From: an uncultured Fidelibacterota bacterium
GTDB lineage: Bacteria > Fidelibacterota > Marinisomatia > Marinisomatales > UBA8229
Direction of reading: 5' to 3'
NCBI GenBank assembly: GCA_913041945.1
Contig: CAJWIT010000006.1
Coordinates: 1-59,208, forward strand
Length of the DNA: 59,208 nt
Both the position numbers and the translations under genes were made by a program. How positions within the stretch are numbered: the first letter of the stretch is position 1; every line of letters starts with the position of its first letter. The notes beneath the pieces were generated by a model. That model was not told the origin of the DNA. It did no database searches and saw only the letters and a list, made by a program, of their open reading frames with translations. Shown in pieces: positions 8,917 to 17,963 of this stretch.

Positions 8917-10484
8917 GCACAACGGGAGTTTCAAAACAAAATAAATTAACAGCATTTGATATTTTGGATGTTCAGGATTTCAATGAGAGAATTGTGGGTG
9001 CATATAATGATGGGTCAGCAGAAATGGGACTTCCAGCAGATGAAAGCACAGCACGAAGCCTTATACCTGCCGGAACGGGACAGCTTCGGGATTTCAGCTA
9101 TATTGCTCCGGACATTCCAGAGTTTAATGCTAAAAATTGTGTAGCCTGTATGGAATGTGTCACCCAGTGTCCCGACACAGCTATACTAGGCAAAGCGATC
9201 CCGGAACAAGAATTGAATAAAAAACTGTCTGATGCAGACGATTTTACTGCTTCTCACTTTGCAAATACGAAAAAATTTTATGATGCTCCGAAAAAACAGG
9301 GGAAAGAACCGGCTAAATTCGGAATATTTATTGACCCAACCAAATGCAAGGGGTGCGCTGAATGTGTGGATGCATGCGGTGATCATAATGCCCTTAAAAT
9401 GATTCCCAAAGTTGATGACACCATACCAAAGTATAACCGTGCATTTGAGTTCTATAAATTTGCAGGTCCAACGCCATATGAATATATTAATGAAAAAGTT
9501 CTGGTGGATATGATGCTGGCAGAAGAATCCATGCTGTATGTGGGCGGAGCAGGTTCCTGCATGGGCTGTGGCGAGGGCACAGTCCTGAGAATGCTCCTTG
9601 CCGCTACCGGTTTTGTGTATGGACGGGAAAGTATCGGCCTGGTAGCATCTACTGGTTGTAATACAGTCTATGGTTCAACGTATCCTTATAATCCTTTTAT
9701 GGTGCCCTGGACCAACTCACTTTTTGAAAACAACTCTGCTGATGCTATGGGGGTACGAACCAGATGGAACCAGATGGGCTGGCAGGACAAGAAAATCTGG
9801 TGCATTGGAGGGGATGGTGCCATGGTGGATATTGGATTCCAGTCTATGTCTCGCCTGTTGGCATCGGGGATGGATATTAACATTATCATACTGGATACCC
9901 AGGCATACTCCAATACCGGCGGGCAGGCATCCACGGCTTCATTTAAAGGACAGGAAGCAAAAATGTCGTTCCATGGCAAGAAAATTTATGGAAAGACGGA
10001 ACGACGGAAGGAAGTTGCCAATATCTGCATGATGCATTCGGATGTGTTTGTGGCCCAAACCACGGCAGCCCACACCAACCATTTCTACAAAGCCATTATG
10101 GCGGCCAACAAATATACTGGCCCGGCAGTTATAAATGTATATACTACCTGCCAGCCTGAACATGGCGTTGCCGATGACAAAGCCATGCATCAGGCAAAGC
10201 TGGCTGCTGATTCACGGACATTTCCTGTGTTTATTTATGACCCCAGGGAAGGAGATCGAATGTCAGAACGTCTCTCGCTTCAAGGAAACCCGGCAAAAAA
10301 TAAAGATTGGTATATAAATCCCAAAACAAGCGAACAAATTGATTTCTTGTATTTTGCTAAAACGGAAGGTCGGTTTGCAAAACATTTCGACAAGGATGGA
10401 AATGCAGATGAGTCCCTACAGCTTTCTCAGGATGACCGGCTGGCAAACTGGCACCTTCTCCAGGAACTTTCCGGAGTGATTTAA
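8913..10484 (+). CDS. Pyruvate:ferredoxin oxidoreductase, delta-beta subunit (2[4Fe-4S] + TPP)
   Basis: This second half of the oxidoreductase carries the electron relay and TPP site. A ferredoxin-like domain has two cluster motifs, Cys76/79/82/86 (CVACMECVTQCP) and Cys145/148/151/155 (CKGCAECVDACG). The beta domain has the probable proximal-cluster ligands Cys216 and Cys219 (SCMGCGEG), Cys249 and Cys413. Its TPP motif runs from GGDGAM (near 299) to SNTGGQAST (near 333). The start is GTG, overlapping the upstream stop (GTGA). Together the two chains reproduce the domains of the one-chain enzyme split between domains III and V, although no CoA-binding domain IV is obvious. It would feed acetyl-CoA and reduced ferredoxin into central metabolism. 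Confidence 0.9.
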   Translation: MSTTGVSKQNKLTAFDILDVQDFNERIVGAYNDGSAEMGLPADESTARSLIPAGTGQLRDFSYIAPDIPEFNAKNCVACMECVTQCPDTAILGKAIPEQELNKKLSDADDFTASHFANTKKFYDAPKKQGKEPAKFGIFIDPTKCKGCAECVDACGDHNALKMIPKVDDTIPKYNRAFEFYKFAGPTPYEYINEKVLVDMMLAEESMLYVGGAGSCMGCGEGTVLRMLLAATGFVYGRESIGLVASTGCNTVYGSTYPYNPFMVPWTNSLFENNSADAMGVRTRWNQMGWQDKKIWCIGGDGAMVDIGFQSMSRLLASGMDINIIILDTQAYSNTGGQASTASFKGQEAKMSFHGKKIYGKTERRKEVANICMMHSDVFVAQTTAAHTNHFYKAIMAANKYTGPAVINVYTTCQPEHGVADDKAMHQAKLAADSRTFPVFIYDPREGDRMSERLSLQGNPAKNKDWYINPKTSEQIDFLYFAKTEGRFAKHFDKDGNADESLQLSQDDRLANWHLLQELSGVI

Positions 10485-10496
10485 ATCTTCAAATAC

Positions 10497-10504
10497 AAGG
10501 AGGT
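10497..10504 (+). promoter_or_regulatory. Consensus ribosome binding site of the GNAT gene
   Basis: AAGGAGGT lies four bases before the ATG at 10509. It is a near-perfect Shine-Dalgarno, unusually strong for this window where most genes rely on overlap coupling or weak sites. Confidence 0.7.
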
Positions 10505-10508
10505 AATT

Positions 10509-11111
10509 ATGGAACACAATTATTCACTTAGAGACGGAACAGAACTGACCATCCGGAACCTTTCCGGGGATGATTTTCAGCTATCTTATGATTTCTTCAT
10601 GTCCATACCGGAAGATAGGCGGAAATATTTCCGCAGCGACGTTCTAGATGTTAGACACATAAAAGAAAGATGCCAGGATACAGAAAAAGGGGAAATTCTC
10701 CGTCGGATTGCGTTAATGAATAACGTCATTGTTGGTGACACATCGTTGGAGGTTGACACAGATTCCTGGAAAAGTGGCACAGCTTACTTACGCCTGGTAA
10801 TTGATCCTAAACAGGTTGGAAAAGGTGTGCAGTATGTTTTGGCGAAAGACATGTATGAAATTGCTCAAGACAAAAACTTAAAAAAGGTCGTAGCAAAATT
10901 TATGAGGCCACAGATCGACCTTATGGACATATATCAAAAACTTGGTTTTAGAATGGAAGGGGTGCTGCCCGATTATGTGCATGATCAGGAAGGAAAAGAA
11001 CAGGACTTGGTCGTTATGGTGGCGTCATTAGACGACATGAGAAAAGCATATAGCTTTATTGGGGACTGGCTTGACGACGAGGGGACCTCGTTAGGTCCGG
11101 GTGAAATGTAA
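10509..11111 (+). CDS. GNAT family N-acetyltransferase
   Basis: This is a 200-aa single-domain acetyl-CoA-dependent acyltransferase. The GNAT fold is suggested by the N-terminal strand-helix (LTIRNLSGDDFQLSYDFF), the central strand before an acetyl-CoA loop (AYLRLVIDPKQVGKGVQYVL, an altered Q/RxxGxG-like loop) and the late YQKLGFRMEGVL motif. A short acidic tail follows. It lies 24 bases after the PFOR beta stop with its own strong ribosome site, so co-transcription is likely. The substrate is unknown; a regulatory protein acetyltransferase acting on nearby enzymes is possible but not shown. Confidence 0.75.
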   Translation: MEHNYSLRDGTELTIRNLSGDDFQLSYDFFMSIPEDRRKYFRSDVLDVRHIKERCQDTEKGEILRRIALMNNVIVGDTSLEVDTDSWKSGTAYLRLVIDPKQVGKGVQYVLAKDMYEIAQDKNLKKVVAKFMRPQIDLMDIYQKLGFRMEGVLPDYVHDQEGKEQDLVVMVASLDDMRKAYSFIGDWLDDEGTSLGPGEM

Positions 11112-11134
11112 CACAGGGGGAAGTTGATAACAAT

Positions 11135-11623
11135 TTGGATTTTCGTACGCAATATCAACGTATTTTTGGTGTTGGTCCTTCTGGCATTGTTGTCACAACA
11201 TTTATTTGGTTTTTATTTTATTTAATTGAGAAAACACTTCACATTAACACAATACAGATTCATCAGTTAGCACGAACGATTCTATTGTTTGTTTTTTTCT
11301 TAGATGCGATATATTTGGTTTTTGGGAGTATCTTTTTTATGCCCTTAAAAAAAAGAGGAAGAAGCGTTGTTAAAAATGGACCGTATAAATTTATTCGTCA
11401 CCCCCTTTACAGTGCATTGATTTATTCTGGAACAGGAATACTTGCTCTTTTAGTATATTCTTGGGGGCTGTTGATTTCTGTTATACCGCTTACAATATTC
11501 TGGAGCTTACATGTACGAAGGGAAGAAAAACATATGTTGAAGAGTTTTGGAGGAGAATACAGTCAATATATGAAGAAAACAGGCCAGTTTATTCCTAAGT
11601 TTAAAGCTATAATTGACAGTTGA
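11135..11623 (+). CDS. Isoprenylcysteine-methyltransferase-like membrane protein
   Basis: This 162-aa integral membrane protein has about four hydrophobic segments. The C-terminal half carries the ICMT/PEMT family signature: GPYKFIRHPLYSALI (near 88-102), then a late EEKHMLKSFGGEYSQYMKKT segment that in the family contributes to S-adenosylmethionine binding. The predicted start is TTG, preceded by a GGGGGAAG ribosome site. Bacterial members methylate poorly known lipid or protein substrates. It may belong to the same transcript as the GNAT gene. Confidence 0.75.
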   Translation: MDFRTQYQRIFGVGPSGIVVTTFIWFLFYLIEKTLHINTIQIHQLARTILLFVFFLDAIYLVFGSIFFMPLKKRGRSVVKNGPYKFIRHPLYSALIYSGTGILALLVYSWGLLISVIPLTIFWSLHVRREEKHMLKSFGGEYSQYMKKTGQFIPKFKAIIDS

Positions 11624-11720
11624 TAAATAGCAGTTATTTTTGTAAAAAACAACATTATGAAAATCGTTTAATTTTTTAGCGTAACATCAAAGAATCAAAT
11701 AACAAACAAATGAGCATTAT

Positions 11721-14276
11721 ATGAAATTAAAAAGCAAGACAACGGTAATAGCCCTGTCCATATTAGCGCTGTGTTTTCTGTTTGGAGCTGAAGAGAAACA
11801 AGACATGAAAAAGGAAACGGAAAAAGAAGAAAAGAATACCATCGTTCCGCTTAATGACAAAACAAAAGATATGCAGGGGTTTGAAGGCTTGTTTGACTTT
11901 TATCAAGATACGACAAGCGGAAGTATATTTATGTTAATAGAAAAAGAACAAATTGGAAAAGAATTTATTTATTTTGTCCAATCTGTAAATGGAATAGTGG
12001 ATGTCAGGTTTAATCGTGGGTCTTATCGGGGAAGCAGAGTTTTTTCTGTACAGAAGTATTTTAACAGAATAGAGCTGGTTAATGAAAACGTGTCCTTTTA
12101 TTTTGATCCAGACAATGCTATAAGTCGTGCAAAGGATGCTAACATAAGTCCCTCAATTATAGCTTCACAAAAAATAGTTGCAATTGATTCATTAAAAAAC
12201 AGGTTTTTAATAGAGGCAGATGGATTCTTTTTAAGTGAAAATCTTCAACAAATTAAACCATCCCCCCCACCGGGAAAAGAGAATAACAGACGATTCAATC
12301 TTGGGAACCTAAACAAGGAAAAGAGCAAATATTTGGCGGTTAAAAACTACCCTATAAATTCAGATATTGTTGTGCAGTATGTTTATGACAATCCAGGACC
12401 ACAGGCAAGAGGAAGCAGTGGCATTACGGACCCGCGCTCTGTTAATATTACGCTCAGGCACAGCTTTATTGAAATGCCAGACAATGATTATACCCCAAGA
12501 CTTGAAGACCCACGAATAGGATATTTTGCGACCAAGGTTACTGATATGACCTCTACAAGCGTAACCCCCTATCGTGATCTGGTACACCGGTGGAATCTTA
12601 AAAAGAAAAACCCAAAAGAGGAACTGTCAGAACCAGAAAAACCGATTGTCTTCTGGATTGAAAATACAACCCCGACTGAATTCAGACCCGCAGTGGAAGA
12701 AGGTGTGTTGGCTTGGAACAAATCTTTTGAAAAAGCCGGGTTTATCAACGCAGTTCAAGTAAAAACACAACCAAACGATGCTGCATGGGATGCGGGGGAT
12801 ATTCGATATAATGTGTTGCGCTGGACATCTTCTCCAAACCCGCCTTTTGGAGGATATGGCCCAAGCTTCGTGAACCCGAGAACAGGTGAAATACTAGGTG
12901 CAGATATTATGCTGGAATATATTTATTTCACAAACCGTGTAAAATATGATTTTCTATACAAATCGAAACTCTTTGATGAGGATGTAAATAGCTGTAGTGC
13001 GGGAGAATTCATTCATCAGGGAAATTTATTTGGAATGACTGCTCTAAATTTTGGAAGTAATGAAAATTTATTAAAAAAGGAACTAATACGACAGTCTTTG
13101 ATTCGACTGGTGCTTCATGAGGTGGGACATACGATAGGACTGAACCATAATTTCAAGTCCAGCCACCTTCACAACAATGTTGATATTCACAATAAAGAGC
13201 TTACAGAGAAGGTTGGTCTTACAGGGTCTGTTATGGACTACACTCCAGTAAATTTGTCGTTGGACACTGAAAAACAAGGACAATATTATTCAACTGTGCC
13301 TGGTACTTATGACGATTGGGCTATTGAGTTTGGGTATTCACCATCAGCTAAGGGCCGGAACCAGGAAAAAAACAGATTAGATAAAATTCTTTCCCGGTCT
13401 TCTAACCCGGAACTTCTTTTTGGTAATGATGCTGATGATATGAGATCGCCAGGAAAGGGGATAGACCCAAGAGCAATGATAGGCGACATGTCAAATAACC
13501 CGATTGAATATTCAGAGAGAAGAATTGCATTAATAAATATTCTTATGGAAAGCCTGAGCAGGAAATATGCAATTGATGGAGAATCGTACCATAGATTAAG
13601 AGATGCTTTTTATATTTTAATCAGAGAATATAGAAATTCAATAACGACAGTTTCTCGGTTTGTTGGGGGTGTTTATGTTGACCGCTCTTTTGTTGGACAA
13701 GAAGGTGCTGGCTTGCCGTATGAGCCGGTTTCCTATGAAACGCAAAAATATGCAATGTATATTTTAGAGAATCTCTTGTTTTCACCAAAGTCTTTTGAAA
13801 TACCAAATGCTCTTGCTAATTATCTTCAACAACAAAGGCGTGGTTTTGATTTTTTTGGAAAAACAGAAGATCCAAAAATCCATGAAACAATACTGGGTAT
13901 TCAAAAATCAGCTTTAAATCATTTGGTTCACGTAAATGTTTTAAAAAGACTAAGCGACTCACAGTTGTATGGAAATGAATATACGGTCAATGAAATGTTG
14001 AATGATCTGACAAACGCAGTGTTTCAGGAAGATTCAAAAACCACGGTTAATACCTTTAGGCAAAATCTTCAGGCTGAATATGTTAATAGATTGATTACAA
14101 TTTCAGGGTTGCAAAAAGAGTCTTCTTATGATTATTTATCACAAGCATCTGCCCTGAAAAATCTTAAAGATATTTTGAAATTGATTTCTAAAAAATCACG
14201 ACCTAATTCAGCAACAAACATTCATCGCGATTTTTTAGAGCACAAAATATTAACGGCCCTTGACCATAAACAATAA
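11721..14276 (+). CDS. Exported zinc metalloprotease, DUF5117/met-zincin family
   Basis: This 851-aa protein has an N-terminal signal segment (residues 5-23) and a Lys/Glu-rich stretch after it. A DUF5117-like region follows, then a zincin domain with the metal site HEVGHTIGLNHNF (His466, Glu467, His470, His476) and, further on, the Met-turn SVMDYTP. This order is characteristic of large secreted zinc-dependent proteases of FCB bacteria. It probably acts in the periplasm or outside the cell on peptides. It opens a tight run with the DHFR-like, acylase and GDPD genes; the next gene starts 17 bases inside its 3' end. Confidence 0.88.
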   Translation: MKLKSKTTVIALSILALCFLFGAEEKQDMKKETEKEEKNTIVPLNDKTKDMQGFEGLFDFYQDTTSGSIFMLIEKEQIGKEFIYFVQSVNGIVDVRFNRGSYRGSRVFSVQKYFNRIELVNENVSFYFDPDNAISRAKDANISPSIIASQKIVAIDSLKNRFLIEADGFFLSENLQQIKPSPPPGKENNRRFNLGNLNKEKSKYLAVKNYPINSDIVVQYVYDNPGPQARGSSGITDPRSVNITLRHSFIEMPDNDYTPRLEDPRIGYFATKVTDMTSTSVTPYRDLVHRWNLKKKNPKEELSEPEKPIVFWIENTTPTEFRPAVEEGVLAWNKSFEKAGFINAVQVKTQPNDAAWDAGDIRYNVLRWTSSPNPPFGGYGPSFVNPRTGEILGADIMLEYIYFTNRVKYDFLYKSKLFDEDVNSCSAGEFIHQGNLFGMTALNFGSNENLLKKELIRQSLIRLVLHEVGHTIGLNHNFKSSHLHNNVDIHNKELTEKVGLTGSVMDYTPVNLSLDTEKQGQYYSTVPGTYDDWAIEFGYSPSAKGRNQEKNRLDKILSRSSNPELLFGNDADDMRSPGKGIDPRAMIGDMSNNPIEYSERRIALINILMESLSRKYAIDGESYHRLRDAFYILIREYRNSITTVSRFVGGVYVDRSFVGQEGAGLPYEPVSYETQKYAMYILENLLFSPKSFEIPNALANYLQQQRRGFDFFGKTEDPKIHETILGIQKSALNHLVHVNVLKRLSDSQLYGNEYTVNEMLNDLTNAVFQEDSKTTVNTFRQNLQAEYVNRLITISGLQKESSYDYLSQASALKNLKDILKLISKKSRPNSATNIHRDFLEHKILTALDHKQ

Positions 14277-14745
14277 AAAGGACAGCCTTCCCCCAAAAAC
14301 TCTTGAGGTCATTGGGATTGCTGCCGTTACTGTGAATGGCTACATAGCGCGGCACAGTAGAGAGAAAATATTATGGTCTAAAGATTTGTCTTTATTCAAA
14401 AAACAAACTAAGAACTGTCCAGTTATTATGGGTTCAAATACGTATAAAACGCTGGGTGATGGTTTGCCAGGTAGAGAAATGATTGTTGTTAATAGAACAG
14501 ATGGCCCGGTGGATATTTTGAGAAGAATTGATAAAAAACGATGTTTTGTTATTGGGGGAGGAAAAACCTATTCAAAATTTTCCTCCTATTTAACCCATCT
14601 TTATTTAACAATTCACCCTATGGTTTTTAAAAGAGGGATCAGGCTGTTTACAAAACTTGAAAGAGAGCTCTTAATCTCTTTCGTTAGATTGGTTCCTGTT
14701 GTCGAAGAGGAAGGAATATTTCAATTTCAATTTAAAGTTGAATAA
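14260..14745 (+). CDS. Dihydrofolate reductase family protein
   Basis: The 161-aa protein matches the DHFR / RibD-C reductase fold. IGIAAVTVNGYIA (18-30) is the first strand, Asp42 (SKDLSLFKKQT) is at the position of the catalytic acid, VIMGSNTYKTLGDGLPGR resembles the NADPH and substrate segment, and FVIGGGKTYSKF is the late glycine-rich nucleotide loop. The start is TTG at 14260, overlapping the protease gene by 17 bases. True DHFR (FolA) or a diverged reductase of pteridine-like substrates are both possible. No thyA is adjacent, and the N-terminal sequence is nearer the generic family. Confidence 0.72.
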   Translation: MTINNKKDSLPPKTLEVIGIAAVTVNGYIARHSREKILWSKDLSLFKKQTKNCPVIMGSNTYKTLGDGLPGREMIVVNRTDGPVDILRRIDKKRCFVIGGGKTYSKFSSYLTHLYLTIHPMVFKRGIRLFTKLERELLISFVRLVPVVEEEGIFQFQFKVE

Positions 14746-14748
14746 CCG

Positions 14749-17175
14749 ATGAGACAAAGAATCAGACGTTCAATTAAAACCATTTTATTTCTTTTCTCTT
14801 TAGGCTTTATTGGTTTTTTGATGACAAGGATATTCCTCACACAGGAATTGCCAGCATATGAGGGAACAGTCCCCATGACAAAGGTAAAGGATACAGTAGA
14901 AGTATTTACAGATCAATTTGGGGTTCCACATGTTTTTGCAAACAACGAAGAAGACCTGTTTTTAGCTGCAGGCTATATTGCGGCGCGTGAAAGATTGTTT
15001 CAAATGTCCATGGTTTTAAATGCTGTTCGGGGAGAGTTGGCATCTATGTTGGGAGACGAATATCTTTCTGCAGATATTTATTTACGTACCTGGAGGATTC
15101 ATGACATTTCAAAAAAAATAACAGAAAAGATGGATTTGGAAACTAAAAAGATAATGGAGGCCTTTTGTCAAGGAATTAATATTTGGATCGATGAAACGAG
15201 AGACAATCTACCCCTGGAGTTCCGAATTTTGGGCATAAAACCACAGTACTGGCAACCATCTGATGTTGTTGGATATGCAAGGATGATGGCGCACGAGCTT
15301 CAGTCTTCATGGAAAGCAGAAATTATTTATGGTGCCGTAGCACAGTTTTTTGGAATGAATAAGCTTGCGGAAATCTATCCCGGATATAGTGAAACACAAC
15401 CAACAATATCAGAACACCTTAAAAAAGAAGAGACCAAAATCGTTTACAACAAAATTCTAGAAAACGAATTTTTTATTCGAGATCTTTTACATTTTAGATC
15501 ACCACACATCGGCTCTAACAGCTGGGTGCTCTCTGGTGCCTTAACCGAAACTGGGAAGCCCCTTTTGGCAAATGACCCTCATCTGGATTTTGCTCAACCA
15601 GCAAGGTGGTATGAAATGCACCTAAAGGGAGGCAGGTTCAACGTCAGTGGTGTATGTATAGCAGGAATCCCGGTCCCCATTATCGGACAAAACGAAACAT
15701 GTGCCTGGGGCTTTACTAACAGCATGGTAGATGACGTAGATTTTTTTATTGAAACAATGCATCCTGATAATCCAAACAAATATAAAAAAGGGGACGAATG
15801 GCTGGACGTAGAATTGATCAAAGAAATCATTCCCCTTAAAGAAGGCGCTGATACAACTGTTGTAATTAGAATGACACATCATGGTCCTATAATCAGCGAT
15901 ATTCATCCACTTTTAAAAGGACAAGAAACAGCAGTATCGATGGCATGGACAGGGCACTGGGTCACAAGTGAAATTGATGGTTTTTTTAAGCTTAATCTCA
16001 TGAAAGATTGGGATGATTTTACTGAAGCCACAAGCCTTTTTGGGATTCCGGGACAGAACATGATTTATGCAGATGTTTATGGGAATATAGGCTGGCGGCC
16101 TGCGGTGTATGTGCCTCTCCGGAAAAAAGGAGAAAGCCTGATACCAAGGCCAGGCCATGATCCTACATATGATTGGTTTGGAAAGGTGCCGTTTGTTGAA
16201 ATGCCCTATTTGTTGAACCCAGAACAAGGCTACATTGTTACTGCAAATAACAAAACCATTGATGATACATTTCCGTATTATATTTCTGGGCTTTGGGCTG
16301 ACCCGAGCAGAGCTCAGCGGATTTTGGAAAGAGTTCAATCTTTTGATAATGCCACTGTTCAAGACATGAAGTCAATACAATTAGATGTTACATCACACTT
16401 TGCCCGTGAGATCACCCCATATTTTTTAGCAACAGAGACAGGAACAGAAAGAAAAAATTTAAAAAAGGCCTATGGGTTACTTAAAAATTGGAAAGGTGAG
16501 GAATCAATAAAATCTGCCGCGGCACTATTATTTCATTCAGCAATAAACAAACTGATTAGAAACATCTATGGTGACGAAATGGCTTTACTGGGTAACCATT
16601 ATTTAGAAGCATTTATAGGATTGAAATATTTGCATTCAAGGAACTTGCGAGAGATCTTAAAAAACAATAAGTCTTCCTGGTTTGATGATGTCCGGACGGC
16701 AAAATCTGTTGAATCCAGAGATGAAATCCTAAAAAGATCCTTCGAAGAGGCAGTGAATGAACTGGAAGACCGGGCTGGCCCTAACCCCAATAGCTGGGAG
16801 TGGGGGAATGAACACAGCGTGACCCATCCCCATGTTTTAGGAAAAATAAAGATATTGAACTGGTTGTTTAAATTTAATGTGGGCCCCTTCCTGTCCGGCG
16901 GATCAGACAAGACCCCCAATGCAGGCGGATACTCATTCAACAAACCATTTAAACAAACAGCAGGTGCCTCCATGCGTAGAATTGTAGACTTCAGCAACCT
17001 AAACAGAACAAACATGGTTTTACCCACAGGACAGTCTGGTCTTTATAATAGTCCGCATTATCGTGACCAGGCAAAGCTTTATCATTTTGGGAGGTACCGG
17101 ATCACTACGTTTGATGAGAAATTTATTAGAGAAAGCGATAATTATAAACGTTTGGTTTTGGTTCCAGAGCAATAA
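14749..17175 (+). CDS. Penicillin acylase family N-terminal-nucleophile hydrolase
   Basis: This 808-aa precursor belongs to the penicillin/cephalosporin acylase and AHL-acylase family, which hydrolyses amide bonds. A membrane or signal segment (residues 8-27) suggests export. Family members self-cleave before a Ser that becomes the beta-chain N-terminus; here that site is Gly255-Ser256 in IGSNSWVLSG. The beta-chain continues with LANDPHLDFAQPARWYE and the PGQNMIYAD segment, and ends with the GGYSFNKPFKQTAGASMRR region typical of the family. The natural substrate could be acyl-homoserine lactones, N-acyl amino acids or other amides; sequence alone does not decide. Confidence 0.88.
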   Translation: MRQRIRRSIKTILFLFSLGFIGFLMTRIFLTQELPAYEGTVPMTKVKDTVEVFTDQFGVPHVFANNEEDLFLAAGYIAARERLFQMSMVLNAVRGELASMLGDEYLSADIYLRTWRIHDISKKITEKMDLETKKIMEAFCQGINIWIDETRDNLPLEFRILGIKPQYWQPSDVVGYARMMAHELQSSWKAEIIYGAVAQFFGMNKLAEIYPGYSETQPTISEHLKKEETKIVYNKILENEFFIRDLLHFRSPHIGSNSWVLSGALTETGKPLLANDPHLDFAQPARWYEMHLKGGRFNVSGVCIAGIPVPIIGQNETCAWGFTNSMVDDVDFFIETMHPDNPNKYKKGDEWLDVELIKEIIPLKEGADTTVVIRMTHHGPIISDIHPLLKGQETAVSMAWTGHWVTSEIDGFFKLNLMKDWDDFTEATSLFGIPGQNMIYADVYGNIGWRPAVYVPLRKKGESLIPRPGHDPTYDWFGKVPFVEMPYLLNPEQGYIVTANNKTIDDTFPYYISGLWADPSRAQRILERVQSFDNATVQDMKSIQLDVTSHFAREITPYFLATETGTERKNLKKAYGLLKNWKGEESIKSAAALLFHSAINKLIRNIYGDEMALLGNHYLEAFIGLKYLHSRNLREILKNNKSSWFDDVRTAKSVESRDEILKRSFEEAVNELEDRAGPNPNSWEWGNEHSVTHPHVLGKIKILNWLFKFNVGPFLSGGSDKTPNAGGYSFNKPFKQTAGASMRRIVDFSNLNRTNMVLPTGQSGLYNSPHYRDQAKLYHFGRYRITTFDEKFIRESDNYKRLVLVPEQ

Positions 17176-17963
17176 TGGTGAGTCTGGTTTTTACGATTAT
17201 TGCGATAGCTGTAGTTATCAGGTATGTATTTTTTTGGGAGCCTGTGGATACAAAAAATATTTTTGGTTCTTCGCCACTATTTATAGCCCACAGAGGCACA
17301 CCGTTTACCATTCCCGAAAACACGCTAGAATCCTTTAAAAATGCGATTAACACAGGTTTTGAGGCCATTGAAGTTGATGTGTGCAGTACAAAGGACAAAG
17401 CAGTTGTCTGTTCACATAATATTGATTTGGAAAGAGAAACGAATGGACAAGGGTTTCTTAATGAGACAAACTATGAAAAAGCCAGATTGATGAAAACAGG
17501 CATATATTCTCACCCAAGGAAAACCATCGAAATACCCACACTATATGATGTGATAAAGGAACTTCCTCAAAATATTTTGGTGAACATTGAAATAAAACCA
17601 GCCAACCTGTGGAACATTGGTACTGCAGTGAGGGTGGTCAAGATGATAAAGTCAAAAAAAATTAATCAAAAAATAATTATATCAACGTTTAATCCGGTTG
17701 CTATTTTGGTAATGAAACTATTTACCCCGAAGATTATTACAGGATATTTATTTAAATCAACAAAACATCTTTGGGCAGTTAATTTTTTTCATCCGGACTG
17801 TCTTCACCCTGAAGGGGGGATAGTCAGCAGGGCACTTGTAAACCAAGCCCACAAACGGGGACAAGCGGTGAATGTGTGGACTATTGACAGTCGTCCCGGA
17901 AAGCGTTGGCTGAAAAATTTAAATGTAGATGGTATTATTACAAATTATTATTCATCTGATTAA
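17175..17963 (+). CDS. Glycerophosphodiester phosphodiesterase family protein
   Basis: This 262-aa protein has one N-terminal membrane segment (2-21) and a GDPD TIM-barrel. Catalytic residues are visible: His39-Arg40 (FIAHRGTPF), Glu48 (PENTLESF), Glu66 and Asp68 (EAIEVDVC) and His81 (CSHNID). It would release glycerol 3-phosphate and an alcohol from deacylated phospholipids at the membrane. Its ATG overlaps the acylase stop (TAATG). Its own stop overlaps the convergent purH stop in a shared TTAA. Confidence 0.88.
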   Translation: MVSLVFTIIAIAVVIRYVFFWEPVDTKNIFGSSPLFIAHRGTPFTIPENTLESFKNAINTGFEAIEVDVCSTKDKAVVCSHNIDLERETNGQGFLNETNYEKARLMKTGIYSHPRKTIEIPTLYDVIKELPQNILVNIEIKPANLWNIGTAVRVVKMIKSKKINQKIIISTFNPVAILVMKLFTPKIITGYLFKSTKHLWAVNFFHPDCLHPEGGIVSRALVNQAHKRGQAVNVWTIDSRPGKRWLKNLNVDGIITNYYSSD

